DNA of 64,000 nucleotides from Halobacteriovorax sp. GB3 (GCF_028649655.1 NZ_JAQSLN010000002.1:248001-312000); one strand, 5' to 3'; numbered from the stretch's first letter, positions 1 to 8,809 are shown. The notes: generated by a model not told the origin, from the letters alone. Made by a program: numbers and translations.

Positions 1-54
1 TTTGAGGATCAAGGCTTTGATGAAGAATTTGTTCAAAGCTTTCTTCAAGAGTAA
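1..54 (+). CDS. 3' end of an unidentified gene
   Basis: An open frame runs in from the left edge and ends at TAA (52-54). Only 17 codons are visible, ending in an acidic tail (FEDQGFDEEFVQSFLQE). It stops 12 bases before the recQ start on the same strand, so the two are probably co-transcribed. Too little is visible to assign a function. Confidence 0.6.
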   Translation, partial: FEDQGFDEEFVQSFLQE

Positions 55-66
55 ATACTTGTCTAT

Positions 67-1878
67 ATGGAAAAGAGAAAAGAAAAGTTAATTGATTTAT
101 TACAAGAGAATTTTGGTTATGACTGCTTTCGTTTAGAGCAGGAGAATATTATCAATTCTATTTTAGATGGAATTGATACAATGGCCATCATGCCAACAGG
201 GGGAGGAAAGTCTCTTTGTTATCAAATTCCAGCATTATATCTTGATGGAGTTTGCCTTGTTATTTCTCCTTTGATTTCTCTCATGCAAGATCAGGTTCTT
301 GGTCTACAGCAAAATGGAATAGAGGCTGCATTTTTAAACTCAACGCAGAGCTTTGAAGAGAAGCTTGAAATTGAAAGGAAGCTTGTTTCTAAAGAAATAA
401 AAATTCTCTATCTCGCCCCAGAGGCCATTCACGCTGGTTTTATTCAAAACCTATTGAATAAGCTTGATGTGTCTTTAATTGCCGTTGATGAGGCTCACTG
501 TGTGTCTCAGTGGGGGCATGAGTTTAGAGCTGATTATACGCGTTTATGTGAGCTAAGGGAGCTTTGTCCAAACGCTCCTATGGTGGCCCTGACTGCAACT
601 GCGGACAAAAGAACAAGAAAGGATATTGCGAATCAACTTAAGTTTGATCATTACAATGAATATATAAGTTCTTTTGATCGCCCAAATATCAAGTACCTCA
701 TTGCAGAGAGAACGGATGAGCTTAAGCAACTTCATGACTTCATTCAGTCTTTTCATAAAGAAGATACGGGTATTGTTTATTGTCTTTCGCGAAAGAAAGT
801 TGAAAAGGTTGCAGAGCAGCTTCGTGGCCTTGGCTATAATGCTATTGCGTATCATGCAGGGTTGAGTTCTGATGTGAGAACTCACCATCAAAATCTCTTT
901 AATCAAGAAGAAAAGATTATTGTTGTTGCAACAGTTGCTTTTGGAATGGGGATAGATCGCCCAGATGTCCGCTTTGTAGCTCACCTTGATCTACCTAAGA
1001 GTGTTGAGAATTATTATCAAGAGACCGGAAGAGCTGGTCGAGATGGTAATCCCTCTAATGCTTGGATGATTTATGGTCTTGCTGATGTCGTTAAAAATTC
1101 TCGCATGATTGAAATGACTGAGGCGCATGAAACTTATAAGAAATTTGCCAGACACAAACTTGATTTTATGCTTTCACTTTGTGAGTCGACGAGCTGTCGA
1201 AGAAAGCAGCTTCTTGGCTATTTTGCAGAGAAGATAGAAGATTGTGGGAATTGCGATAACTGTCTTGATACTCCGGAGCTTTTTGATGCGACGGTTTACG
1301 CTCAAAAATTTCTTTCAACTGTCTATCATACGGGAGAGTTCTACGGAGCTGCCTATTTGATTGATATTTTACGTGGGAGTAAGAACGCCAAAGTTCTTGA
1401 GAAAGGCCACGATAGACTCTCTGTCTATGGAATTGGAAAAGAAATTTCTAAAGACACGTGGAATGTTGTCATACGCCAGTTACTTACTCAAAACTTCATC
1501 ACTATTAAAAATTGGGAATATCGTAACTTCGGTCTTATGGCCAAATGTTCACCCCTTTTAAAAGGTGAGGAAAAATTCTATATTCGAAAACTAGTTAATG
1601 ATCGTTTTCAAGGAGTTCGTAAGAAGCTTAAAAGTGATGGAACTTCTGCTCATGGTAGAGATGATCTCTTTGAAAAGCTTCGTTCTCTAAGAAGAGAGAT
1701 CTCTCTTGAAACCAATGTTCCCCCCTATGTCATCTTTGGTGATAAGTCCTTACATGATATGTGTCTTTTTCTACCAAAATCAATGGATGACCTCCTTATG
1801 GTTTATGGAGTTGGAAAGAGTAAGCAAGAGAAGTACGGGGAAGACTTTTTAAGAGTAATTAAAGAGTATCAAGTTTAA
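67..1878 (+). CDS. recQ: ATP-dependent DNA helicase RecQ
   Basis: RecQ is a 3'-5' DNA helicase of superfamily 2 acting in recombinational repair and fork processing. The 603-residue protein has the full family layout: Walker A TGGGKS (about 44-49), the DEAH box with the RecQ hallmark VDEAHCVSQWGHEFR (140-154), motif III ALTATA, and motif VI QETGRAGRDG. A four-cysteine zinc site follows (one Cys in SCRRKQ, then DCGNCDNC), then the RQC winged helix, and a C-terminal HRDC domain over about the last 80 residues. Length is normal. No strong ribosome-binding site precedes ATG 67; translation may be coupled to the upstream gene ending at 54. It converges on rlmH with only 3 bases between stops and no visible terminator. 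Confidence 0.96.
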   Translation: MEKRKEKLIDLLQENFGYDCFRLEQENIINSILDGIDTMAIMPTGGGKSLCYQIPALYLDGVCLVISPLISLMQDQVLGLQQNGIEAAFLNSTQSFEEKLEIERKLVSKEIKILYLAPEAIHAGFIQNLLNKLDVSLIAVDEAHCVSQWGHEFRADYTRLCELRELCPNAPMVALTATADKRTRKDIANQLKFDHYNEYISSFDRPNIKYLIAERTDELKQLHDFIQSFHKEDTGIVYCLSRKKVEKVAEQLRGLGYNAIAYHAGLSSDVRTHHQNLFNQEEKIIVVATVAFGMGIDRPDVRFVAHLDLPKSVENYYQETGRAGRDGNPSNAWMIYGLADVVKNSRMIEMTEAHETYKKFARHKLDFMLSLCESTSCRRKQLLGYFAEKIEDCGNCDNCLDTPELFDATVYAQKFLSTVYHTGEFYGAAYLIDILRGSKNAKVLEKGHDRLSVYGIGKEISKDTWNVVIRQLLTQNFITIKNWEYRNFGLMAKCSPLLKGEEKFYIRKLVNDRFQGVRKKLKSDGTSAHGRDDLFEKLRSLRREISLETNVPPYVIFGDKSLHDMCLFLPKSMDDLLMVYGVGKSKQEKYGEDFLRVIKEYQV

Positions 1879-1881
1879 TTC

Positions 1882-2337
1882 TTATTTGTGATAAGGATGA
1901 TTTTGAAAAATCGTTTGTGCTCGATAAAGTTGTTCGACAAGAAGTAGTCGTGCAAGTTTATGGGGATAGGTAAGTGGTGAGAGCGAGAGCTTTCCATTGG
2001 CCCTCTTTAAAACTTCTTCTCCATGCCCAGCCGCTCCACCAATCACTAAAACAATAGGCTCTTGCTTGGTTTCAATATGATTGTATAACCACTTTGAAAA
2101 TTTAGGGCTATCGTAGAGATTTCCATTCTCGGCCATTAAGACAACAAAAGCATTCTTTGCAATATCGTCAATTTTTTTTAAAACGTCATTAGCTTCGAGT
2201 TGAAGGTTTTCTGAATGGGATTTAACTTCGTGGATTTTAAGTTTTGGAAGCTTGAGGCGTTTTAAATAATCGTCCTCAAGCTTCTCGATATGCTTGTCTT
2301 TTAATTTACCGACAGTGATTAAGTGAAGCTCACGCAT
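1882..2337 (-). CDS. rlmH: 23S rRNA pseudouridine-1915 N3-methyltransferase RlmH
   Basis: RlmH is a small SPOUT methyltransferase that methylates pseudouridine 1915 in helix 69 of 23S rRNA on the assembled 70S ribosome. The 151-residue protein is close to the usual 155. It carries the SAM-binding knot motif LVIGGAAGHG and the very conserved tail LARLLLVEQLYRAQTIF ending in NHPYHK. The start ATG overlaps the rsfS stop codon by one base (TAATG), which indicates translational coupling. It is the last gene of the obg-rsfS-rlmH unit, whose products all act on the large ribosomal subunit. Confidence 0.96.
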   Translation of the reverse strand: MRELHLITVGKLKDKHIEKLEDDYLKRLKLPKLKIHEVKSHSENLQLEANDVLKKIDDIAKNAFVVLMAENGNLYDSPKFSKWLYNHIETKQEPIVLVIGGAAGHGEEVLKRANGKLSLSPLTYPHKLARLLLVEQLYRAQTIFQNHPYHK

Positions 2338-2807
2338 TAAAAGAAGCCACGATCATCAGATTGATCGCTATTGCTTTGGTCTTCAGCATCAGAAGAAAAA
2401 TAGTACGATTGAGGAATCTCAATACTCTTCGCTCCTGACCATAGATTATCGAGGTCATAGACACTTCTTGTCGTCTCTTGGAAGATGTGAACAATAACAT
2501 CTCCAAAATCGATTAGAATCCAGTCTGTATCAGTGAAACCTTCTCTAGAAATAGTTTCATGACCTAGCTCTCTCATTTGAACAGCAATTTCATCGGCCAT
2601 TGCTTTTGCAGCAGTGATGTTTGTTGCCGAACCAAGAACAAAGTAATCAGCTAGTGAGCTGGTTTTAGATACATCGAGAATTTTAAGGTTAATACCTTTG
2701 TAGTTCCCTAAGATCCATGCAGCTGACATGGCCATGTTAAGCGGGTATTCGAGACTCTCGTCTTTGAAAATTTTAGTAACTTCTTTTGTGATAAATTCTC
2801 TACTCAT
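2337..2807 (-). CDS. rsfS: Ribosome silencing factor RsfS (Iojap family)
   Basis: RsfS binds ribosomal protein L14 and blocks subunit joining when nutrients are scarce. The 156-residue protein contains the family core: LADYFVLGSATN (about 52-63), a TDWILIDFGDVIVHIFQ strand region, and R-S-V-Y-DLDNLWSGA, matching the usual YY-LE-LW ending. The N-terminus (about 30 residues) and the acidic serine-rich tail after the core are longer than in the E. coli protein. It overlaps rlmH by one base and lies 19 bases downstream of obg; this order is common in bacteria. Confidence 0.93.
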   Translation of the reverse strand: MSREFITKEVTKIFKDESLEYPLNMAMSAAWILGNYKGINLKILDVSKTSSLADYFVLGSATNITAAKAMADEIAVQMRELGHETISREGFTDTDWILIDFGDVIVHIFQETTRSVYDLDNLWSGAKSIEIPQSYYFSSDAEDQSNSDQSDDRGFF

Positions 2808-2826
2808 ATTTTTTCCGTTCTCTAAT

Positions 2827-3822
2827 TTATTCTAGAGTTTTTAGCATTAAGTTCTTCAAAATATCAATATTTCTTCCTGATGGAGACGAAATAGGCAGTA
2901 CTTTTCTATCGAGCTGCTCCTCAAAGAATGTTTGAAACTTTTCGATCTCTTCTTCAGTCATTGCATCAATTTTTGTAAGACAGACTATTTCTCTTTTGTT
3001 GAGAAGGTCTGAGTTGTATTTTTCAAGCTCTTGTCTAACGATGACATATTGCTCGAATGCCTCAAATTCATCAAGACACCAAGAAACATCAACGAGATGA
3101 ACAAAGGCCTTAGTTCTTTCAATGTGTTTAAGGAACTTGATACCAAGTCCTTTCCCCTCTGATGCATCTTCAATAAGACCTGGAATATCGGCGACAACAA
3201 AAGATTCTTCACCTAGAGAAACAACACCTAGATTTGGTTCAAGGGTTGTAAAAGGGTAGTCTGCAATTTTAGGTTTTGCTGCAGAAACTCTTGAAATAAG
3301 TGTCGATTTTCCTGCGTTAGGTAGACCTATGAGAGCGATATCAGCAATGAGGCGAAGCTCAAGCTCTATCTCTAAACTTGTTCCTGGTTGACCTTCTTGG
3401 GCATATCGTGGTGCTTGGTTTGTCGATGTCTTGAAGTTCATATTACCAAGACCACCTCGTCCACCTTCGGCCAAGATTATTTTTTGCTCATTTTCAGTGA
3501 GGTCAGCGAGAATTTCACCAGTGTCTTGGTTGCGAATAATAGTTCCAACAGGAACTTTTAAGATGAGGTCATCTCCATAGCGGCCATGCATTTGGCTGCC
3601 TTTCCCGTTTTCTCCGTGTCCTGCTTGGTAGATACGTCGTCCTCTAAAATTCATTAGAGTGTTGATACCTTCATCGGCCTGGAAGTAGATGTTTCCACCA
3701 TCTCCACCGTCTCCACCATCTGGACCACCAAGAGGCACGTGCTTTTCTCTACGAAAGCCTACGCAGCCATCTCCGCCGCGACCAGAGCTAATTGTGATTT
3801 TTACTTCATCTATAAAGCGCAT
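2827..3822 (-). CDS. obg: Obg family GTPase (CgtA/ObgE)
   Basis: Obg GTPases take part in 50S subunit assembly and respond to (p)ppGpp. The 331-residue protein begins with the glycine-rich Obg fold (residues 1-157, e.g. GGPDGGDGGDGG). The G domain follows, with G1 GLPNAGKS (166-173), G3 DIPG (212-215) and G4 TKID near 284. It ends soon after the G domain, so the optional C-terminal OCT domain is absent, as in many members. It follows rplU-rpmA on the same strand but is separated from them by a strong terminator. A TATAAT at 3838-3843 (minus strand) may be its own -10 element. Confidence 0.96.
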   Translation of the reverse strand: MRFIDEVKITISSGRGGDGCVGFRREKHVPLGGPDGGDGGDGGNIYFQADEGINTLMNFRGRRIYQAGHGENGKGSQMHGRYGDDLILKVPVGTIIRNQDTGEILADLTENEQKIILAEGGRGGLGNMNFKTSTNQAPRYAQEGQPGTSLEIELELRLIADIALIGLPNAGKSTLISRVSAAKPKIADYPFTTLEPNLGVVSLGEESFVVADIPGLIEDASEGKGLGIKFLKHIERTKAFVHLVDVSWCLDEFEAFEQYVIVRQELEKYNSDLLNKREIVCLTKIDAMTEEEIEKFQTFFEEQLDRKVLPISSPSGRNIDILKNLMLKTLE

Positions 3823-3864
3823 ATTTTCTCAATTGTTATTATAATACAATGCAGTATATATAAT

Positions 3865-3891
3865 AAAAAAGGGGAATCATAAAGATTCCCC
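3865..3891 (-). terminator. Rho-independent terminator after rpmA
   Basis: GGGGAATC (3871-3878) pairs perfectly with GATTCCCC (3884-3891) around a five-base loop. On the minus strand the stem is followed by six Ts (3870-3865). It lies between rpmA and obg, so full read-through would be needed for the ribosomal protein promoter to feed obg. Confidence 0.85.
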
Positions 3892-3922
3892 TCTTATTTT
3901 GTATTCTTTTTAGTGCTTTGAA

Positions 3923-4177
3923 TTAAGCGTCTACAACAGAAACTGTTTTCTTGTTCTTGTTGTAGTAAGCGAATTTTACAACGCCGTCTTTAAGAGCGAA
4001 AAGAGTACGGTCTTTACCTTCTCCAACACCGTTTCCAGCGTGGAATTTAGAACCTTTTTGTCTAATAAGGATGTTCCCAGCAAGAACTTTTTCTCCACCA
4101 AATCTCTTAACACCAAGCATTTTTGGGTTTGAGTCACGTCCGTTATTTGTTGAACCACCGGCTTTTTTGTGTGCCAT
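3923..4177 (-). CDS. rpmA: 50S ribosomal protein L27
   Basis: L27 sits near the peptidyl transferase centre. The 84-residue protein is a full-length member: N-terminus [16 protein letters not shown], then LGVKRFGGE and [18 protein letters not shown]. The N-terminus begins directly with the mature form, without the cleaved extension seen in Firmicutes. It follows rplU by 25 bases, and a terminator lies just downstream. Confidence 0.97.
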   Translation of the reverse strand: MAHKKAGGSTNNGRDSNPKMLGVKRFGGEKVLAGNILIRQKGSKFHAGNGVGEGKDRTLFALKDGVVKFAYYNKNKKTVSVVDA

Positions 4178-4202
4178 GATATACTCCTGTAAATCTAATT
4201 AA

Positions 4203-4568
4203 TTATTTTAAAAATTTCTTAGCGTTCTTTGAATCAGCTTCGATTTTCTGAACGTTACCGCTACCATCGTTAACTTCTGTGATTAGAAGTGAAGTATAGT
4301 GTTGACGGTGTCCATTTTTTCTTTTGTACATTCCTGGCTTTCTTTTGAAAACGATGATCTTTCTAGATCTGTCATGCTTAATTACTTTCGCAGTAACTTT
4401 AGCACCGTTAACAGTTGGGAAACCAACCGCTGGTGTTTCACCACCAACAAAAAGAACGTTTTCGAATTCAACAGTTGTACCAGCTTCGTTAGCTAGTTTT
4501 TCAACGTCAAGAACGTCTCCAGCTTGAACTTTATACTGATGTCCTGCAATTTCTACAACTCCGTACAT
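4203..4568 (-). CDS. rplU: 50S ribosomal protein L21
   Basis: L21 binds 23S rRNA in the large subunit. From ATG 4568 the protein has 121 residues and begins MYGVVEIAGHQYKVQAGD, the standard L21 start. It includes KVTAKVIKHDRSRKIIVFKRK and KRKNGHRQHYT. An open frame continues 26 codons upstream, but an AGGAG at 4576-4580 (minus strand) is ideally placed for 4568 and the extra residues resemble no L21. It is slightly longer at the C-terminus than the usual 103 residues. It forms an operon with rpmA. Confidence 0.96.
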   Translation of the reverse strand: MYGVVEIAGHQYKVQAGDVLDVEKLANEAGTTVEFENVLFVGGETPAVGFPTVNGAKVTAKVIKHDRSRKIIVFKRKPGMYKRKNGHRQHYTSLLITEVNDGSGNVQKIEADSKNAKKFLK

Positions 4569-4596
4569 CAAGAATCTCCTATTTTCGACAAACCCA

Positions 4597-4633
4597 GGGG
4601 TTCGGTCTCTATGACCAGAAGCTTTTAAGCCCC
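4597..4633 (-). promoter_or_regulatory. Structured 5' leader of rplU
   Basis: On the minus strand GGGG (4633-4630) can pair with CCCC (4600-4597), enclosing a hairpin with stem GGTC/GACC (4616-4613 with 4607-4604) and loop ATAGA. It sits about 30 bases before the rplU start, where autoregulatory L21 leaders occur in other bacteria. Pairing is read by eye only; I do not claim a match to a known leader family. Confidence 0.4.
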
Positions 4634-4665
4634 GAATTTGAGTCATTAACCATATGAACCTATGA

Positions 4666-4694
4666 CTTTTATTAGTTTTTTGGCCTCATGTCAA
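4666..4694 (-). promoter_or_regulatory. Likely housekeeping promoter of rplU-rpmA
   Basis: On the minus strand a perfect TTGACA (4694-4689) is followed after 17 bases by TAAAAG (4671-4666), a weak -10. Position and spacing suit transcription of rplU-rpmA with a leader of about 90 bases containing the hairpin at 4597-4633. Confidence 0.55.
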
Positions 4695-4819
4695 GAGGGA
4701 ATAGGCCCTCCAGTAGGAAAGTTATGCCATTGCTCTATAGGTATTGTTTAGTTGGTTGGATTTGTTTCATTTAAGCCGATAAGTCATTTGGGTGACTGAA
4801 AGGAGTGAATGAGGTTTAT

Positions 4820-5656
4820 ATGAAAAAAATTGAAAAAGATCAGCTAGATGATGGTGTTGTATACACGTATTTTCAGTACTTTAAAGAAAGTGATCTTCCT
4901 ATTTATCTGAGGGTTGCTCTTGAGGACTTTGAGCCAGATATTCTTGGGTTTCTTCAGGAGATGAAATTCGATGAATTAAAAGAAAATGAGGTCGAAGTTG
5001 TCTTTAAGGATATTAATTCGAGGCCAAATACGCGACTACTAACAATCTCTGAGGCATCAACTCAGGTGGCCAAGCAAATTGAGATGGCCCAGGATAGCGA
5101 TCGTTATGGCCATGAAAGTATCATTCCTAAAAATGGATACAGTGTTTATCGCTATAAGAATGTCGGAATGATGGTCTATTCTCTCGCATCGAGAGAGTGG
5201 CAACTTGGAGCGTTTCCCGATTTTGGCTCACCTCACTTCGAGGTTGCAAGTCGATCGATAATTAACCGCTACCTTGCTTGGTCTCTGAGTGCTGTTGGTA
5301 TTCTAGGATTTTGGGCAAGCCCAGTAGAAGATGGACTCGTTGTCTTGAGACAGGGTGAAGCGAAAGGTGAAGCTGTCTTTGTTGATTTGAGAAATCGTTT
5401 TATGTACTCACTAGATGGTAAGCGAAAGATGAAAAGGCGTTTTAAGTTTTTGAAGCTCGATCGCAATCTTAAAAATAGAAATCTTCCGATGCAAACTGAA
5501 GAGCTTGCGAGCTTCTTATCAGTTCACTGTGCTTATTTCGATTATAAAGGTCTATCAACTGCTGTAAGACAAATGATTAGTGCAGTAGCGAAAGAATCCG
5601 TCGGACTTATCTATCCAGCGGAGAGTTTTGTTCCTAGAAAGGAAGCATCTAACTAA
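4820..5656 (+). CDS. Conserved hypothetical protein
   Basis: I do not recognise this family. From ATG 4820 the protein has 278 residues, no signal peptide and no clear membrane segment; one mildly hydrophobic stretch (AWSLSAVGILGFWAS) is short. It mixes acidic N-terminal and basic central parts (RKMKRRFKFLKLDRNLKNR). The frame is open from GTG 4805, but GAGG at 4811-4814 fits ATG 4820 better. It lies upstream of lgt on the same strand (47-base gap). A GCCGATAA octamer at 4775-4782 resembles the -10 of a sigma28 promoter. Confidence 0.8.
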   Translation: MKKIEKDQLDDGVVYTYFQYFKESDLPIYLRVALEDFEPDILGFLQEMKFDELKENEVEVVFKDINSRPNTRLLTISEASTQVAKQIEMAQDSDRYGHESIIPKNGYSVYRYKNVGMMVYSLASREWQLGAFPDFGSPHFEVASRSIINRYLAWSLSAVGILGFWASPVEDGLVVLRQGEAKGEAVFVDLRNRFMYSLDGKRKMKRRFKFLKLDRNLKNRNLPMQTEELASFLSVHCAYFDYKGLSTAVRQMISAVAKESVGLIYPAESFVPRKEASN

Positions 5657-5703
5657 TAAATCATTATATTTACACAACTAAGTGACGGGGTTAACATCGT
5701 GGT

Positions 5704-6489
5704 ATGACATTTCCACAGATAGACCCCGTTATTTTTTCTTTAGGCCCTCTTCAAGTTCGTTGGTACGGACTGATGTACGTTATAGGATTTTTAATCGCAG
5801 GATTTCTTTTAAAGAAACTTGTGCAAAGAAATTTCTTTAAAGTTGGTGTAGAGAAAATCGACTCACTTATTACAACAATGCTCATTTGTATGTTTCTTGG
5901 AGCAAGACTCATTTATGTCTTCGTGTATAACTGGGATTATTATTCTCATAATCTAGCTGAATTACTTTCTGTATGGAAAGGTGGACTGAGTTTTCATGGG
6001 GCCATCATTGGACTTGTTGTTGGTGGTATTATTTTTGCGAGAAGAAATAATATACCTTGGTTCCAGGTCATGGACTCTGTAGCTCTTGCAGGTTGCCCAG
6101 GACTTTTCTTTGGAAGAATGGGAAATTTTATTAACGGAGAACTCTATGGACGAGTGACCGATTCACCCCTAGGAATGGTCTTTCCTAACGGTGGTCCTTA
6201 TCCACGCCATCCTTCTCAACTTTATGAAGGAATTTTAGAGGGTGTCGTTTTAACTCTCATTCTCTGGCTTGTTGTAAGAAGAGTAAAAGTTTATGGAATC
6301 ATCTGCGCGTTCTTTTTGATTGGATATGGATCATTCCGTTACTTTGTAGAATTCTTTCGCGAAGCAGATAAGCAACTCGGCTATTATTTCGCAGGGACGA
6401 CGACCATGGGACAAATCCTATGTCTACTCATGATCATTGCTGGCGTTCTTTTAATGGGATTTGCTAGAAAGAAAAACTACAAAGTTTAA
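5704..6489 (+). CDS. lgt: Prolipoprotein diacylglyceryl transferase
   Basis: Lgt transfers diacylglycerol from phosphatidylglycerol to the lipobox cysteine of prolipoproteins, the first step of lipoprotein maturation in the inner membrane. The 261-residue protein shows several membrane segments. It has RWYGLMYVIGF near residue 19, GGLSFHGA with the conserved His (98), and the Lgt signature GRMGNFINGELYGR (137-150). HPSQLYE follows near residue 170. Length is typical. Substrates encoded in this window plausibly include the lytic transglycosylase (7250) and the TPR lipoprotein (17764). Its stop is 2 bases from that of the convergent gene at 6492. Confidence 0.96.
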   Translation: MTFPQIDPVIFSLGPLQVRWYGLMYVIGFLIAGFLLKKLVQRNFFKVGVEKIDSLITTMLICMFLGARLIYVFVYNWDYYSHNLAELLSVWKGGLSFHGAIIGLVVGGIIFARRNNIPWFQVMDSVALAGCPGLFFGRMGNFINGELYGRVTDSPLGMVFPNGGPYPRHPSQLYEGILEGVVLTLILWLVVRRVKVYGIICAFFLIGYGSFRYFVEFFREADKQLGYYFAGTTTMGQILCLLMIIAGVLLMGFARKKNYKV

Positions 6490-6491
6490 TT

Positions 6492-7040
6492 TTAAATCTT
6501 CTTAAATAAATCGATATTCATAAATTGTTGGAGAAGGGGCTTAATGGCCTCTTCTTTTTTAGGCTTTTTCATCACGCTTAAATAAACGGGGAAGCAAGTA
6601 ATCGTACAGGCTCCGTTATAGACAATCATATTTCCATTTGCATTCTTCCAGATATAAATGGCCTCGGATTCCTGCTTTTTATAGGTGTCTTGTTTTCCAT
6701 ATCGATTGATAAGAGACTGATGAAAGATATCGTGTAAAAAATAAGTTGGAAGTTTGGCGTAGTAGCCAATCGAAGTCTTATTTTTAAGTTGAATATAGAC
6801 TGGATACTTGTAGCGAGTTTGGGCGACGTAGATTTTTATGATTTGTTCTTCACCAGATTCTTTAATGACATCAATATCTTTGTACTTCTCTTTGATCTTT
6901 TCTAAAGGCTGGCCTGGAGCGAATAATGCCAATTCATCTAGGCTGAAATTATAATTTTGTGCTTCAACTTTGGCGAAAGTCTTTACATTTAGAGTAAAAA
7001 AAAGAGAGAGCAGACAAGTCAGGGATATTAAGTCTTTCAT
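6492..7040 (-). CDS. Secreted protein of unknown function
   Basis: The 182-residue product starts with a clear signal peptide (MKDLISLTCLLSLFFTLNVKTFA, likely cleaved near residue 24). The mature part is a small soluble domain with a possible disulfide pair (GACTITCFP). I recognise no family. It is transcribed divergently from the MltD-like gene across a 209-base spacer and is convergent with lgt. Probably periplasmic. Confidence 0.75.
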   Translation of the reverse strand: MKDLISLTCLLSLFFTLNVKTFAKVEAQNYNFSLDELALFAPGQPLEKIKEKYKDIDVIKESGEEQIIKIYVAQTRYKYPVYIQLKNKTSIGYYAKLPTYFLHDIFHQSLINRYGKQDTYKKQESEAIYIWKNANGNMIVYNGACTITCFPVYLSVMKKPKKEEAIKPLLQQFMNIDLFKKI

Positions 7041-7249
7041 AACAATATTTTACTCTATTACTTAGGTGAACAAAGATCGGAAAGTTATTCTAAAGACCGC
7101 TCAGAGCACTCAAGTTCTTAATATAATACTCTTTTTTGACGATAAAATTTATTGTAAAAGTAAAAAAATATTAGGCCTGTTGACTGGTTCTTATACACAA
7201 TAGAGAATAAAGGGACGTTGCCTTCAGGATGAACATAAGGGTAGAGGTC

Positions 7250-8767
7250 ATGGACGTTATATTTAAGCATACTAAAGTAGTAAAAGTTCTCGCGATTGCG
7301 GCTTTGTTTTCAGGATGTGCTACTCAATCAAATCAAAAAAGTGACAATGACGTTGCAAAATCAGTAAAACAACCAATTTCTAAGCATAAGGCCTGGACTC
7401 TCGAGGCTCAAGATTACCATGCCACTCATGATGATCCGAACTCAATTACGGGTTCAGCTTTAATTGAGAAGCCTGGTCTATACGAAGGGAAGACATATTT
7501 TCTCTACGGTGCTGAACATTTGAATTTAGAAAATTATTATTTCGATATTCCCGTTGTTTATAACCGCGCTGTTAAGAAGTGGATTAATTATTTCCTAAAT
7601 AGAGGTAGAGGATTTTTTGAGCGCTATGGCGCTAGAGCTGGAAGATATGCACCAGTCTTGGGAAAAATTCTTGAAGACCATGGTCTTCCAAGAGATCTCA
7701 TTTTCTTAGCGATGGCCGAGAGCGGATTCCAAAATAAGGCGAAGTCTTGGGCAAAAGCTGTTGGTCCATGGCAGTTCATGCCCTATACGGGAAGAAGATA
7801 TGGACTTCATATCGATTGGTATATTGACGAAAGACGTGATCCGATTAAAGCGACGATCGCCGCTTCAAAATATTTGAAGAAGCTCTACGGAGATTTTGGT
7901 GCTTGGGAATTAGCCGCTGCTGCATATAATGCAGGAGAGGGAAAAATGTCTCGAGCAATCAGAAGATATAGAACAGAGAATTTTTGGCGTATTCGAAAGG
8001 GGAGATATCTTAAGCCTGAAACTAAGAACTACGTTCCAAAAATTATGGCCCTTGCCATTATTGGAAAAAACTTAAAGTCATTTGGATTTGAGGAAATTGA
8101 ATTTCACGAGCCACTTGATTTTGAAGAAGTTAAAGTTCAAGGTGGTACAGATTTAATGATGGTCGCACAGGCCCTCGATGTCGAGTTTGAAGAAATCCAA
8201 AGATTAAACCCAGAAGTTCTTCGTTGGTTTATTCCAAACTCAATTGAATCTTACACTCTTCGAGTTCCTGTTGGTAAAAAAGTTGCGTGGAATGAGTGTT
8301 GTAGGGAAGCCAAACTTCTTGCCTCAGACTTTCAAAACTATCGCGTAAGAGGGAGTAGAACTACATTAAAAGATGTCGCTAGAAAATTTAAAATTAAAGA
8401 TCCCAAAGTTCTCCTCGCCCTCAATCCTGTGGTAAAGTCTACGCGATCTCGATTAAAAAAAGGGGAGAAAATTTCTATTCCTTTTAGACAGGGTCAAAGC
8501 AAACGCGCTCCTATGTATGCTGATCTCTATGAAAAACCGAGAAAGAGTGTTGTTAGAAAAAGACGTTATAGTAAGAGAATTCATATCGCTAAGAGACGTG
8601 GAAAGAGAATTACCAATCCTAAGAAGTATTACACTGTCAGAAGTGGTGACTCTCTTTGGAGTGTCTCTAGAAAAACGGGAACAAGTCTTGATACTTTGAT
8701 TGTTTCTAATCTTAATATCATTAAGCACAGAATGATTCGAGCTGGTGATAAATTAATCGTTGAATAA
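7250..8767 (+). CDS. Membrane-bound lytic murein transglycosylase (MltD-like) with LysM repeats
   Basis: This family cleaves peptidoglycan glycan strands non-hydrolytically, making 1,6-anhydromuramic ends. From ATG 7250 (505 residues) a signal peptide ends in a lipobox-like FSGC (Cys 23), so it is probably a lipoprotein. The SLT domain holds the catalytic Glu in AMAESGF (about E157), then AVGPWQFMPYTGRRYGL and AAAAYNAGEGK. The C-terminus has two or three LysM-like modules, the last being the clearest (YYTVRSGDSLWSVS). ATG 7229 is in frame, but AAGGGTAGAGG before 7250 fits better. TTGACT at 7180-7185 may be its -35. It ends at a strong terminator. Confidence 0.92.
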   Translation: MDVIFKHTKVVKVLAIAALFSGCATQSNQKSDNDVAKSVKQPISKHKAWTLEAQDYHATHDDPNSITGSALIEKPGLYEGKTYFLYGAEHLNLENYYFDIPVVYNRAVKKWINYFLNRGRGFFERYGARAGRYAPVLGKILEDHGLPRDLIFLAMAESGFQNKAKSWAKAVGPWQFMPYTGRRYGLHIDWYIDERRDPIKATIAASKYLKKLYGDFGAWELAAAAYNAGEGKMSRAIRRYRTENFWRIRKGRYLKPETKNYVPKIMALAIIGKNLKSFGFEEIEFHEPLDFEEVKVQGGTDLMMVAQALDVEFEEIQRLNPEVLRWFIPNSIESYTLRVPVGKKVAWNECCREAKLLASDFQNYRVRGSRTTLKDVARKFKIKDPKVLLALNPVVKSTRSRLKKGEKISIPFRQGQSKRAPMYADLYEKPRKSVVRKRRYSKRIHIAKRRGKRITNPKKYYTVRSGDSLWSVSRKTGTSLDTLIVSNLNIIKHRMIRAGDKLIVE

Positions 8768-8782
8768 ATAAATCTCATAAAG

Positions 8783-8809
8783 GCCTGACTATTCGTCAGG
8801 CTTTTTTTT
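8783..8809 (+). terminator. Rho-independent terminator after the lytic transglycosylase gene
   Basis: GCCTGAC (8783-8789) and GTCAGGC (8795-8801) form a perfect seven-pair stem with loop TATTC. Eight Ts follow (8802-8809). Confidence 0.9.

Noticed and set aside
4569-4646. N-terminal extension of L21 by 26 codons
   Set aside because: The extension is unlike any L21, whereas AGGAG fits the start at 4568; the extra region is better explained as a structured leader.
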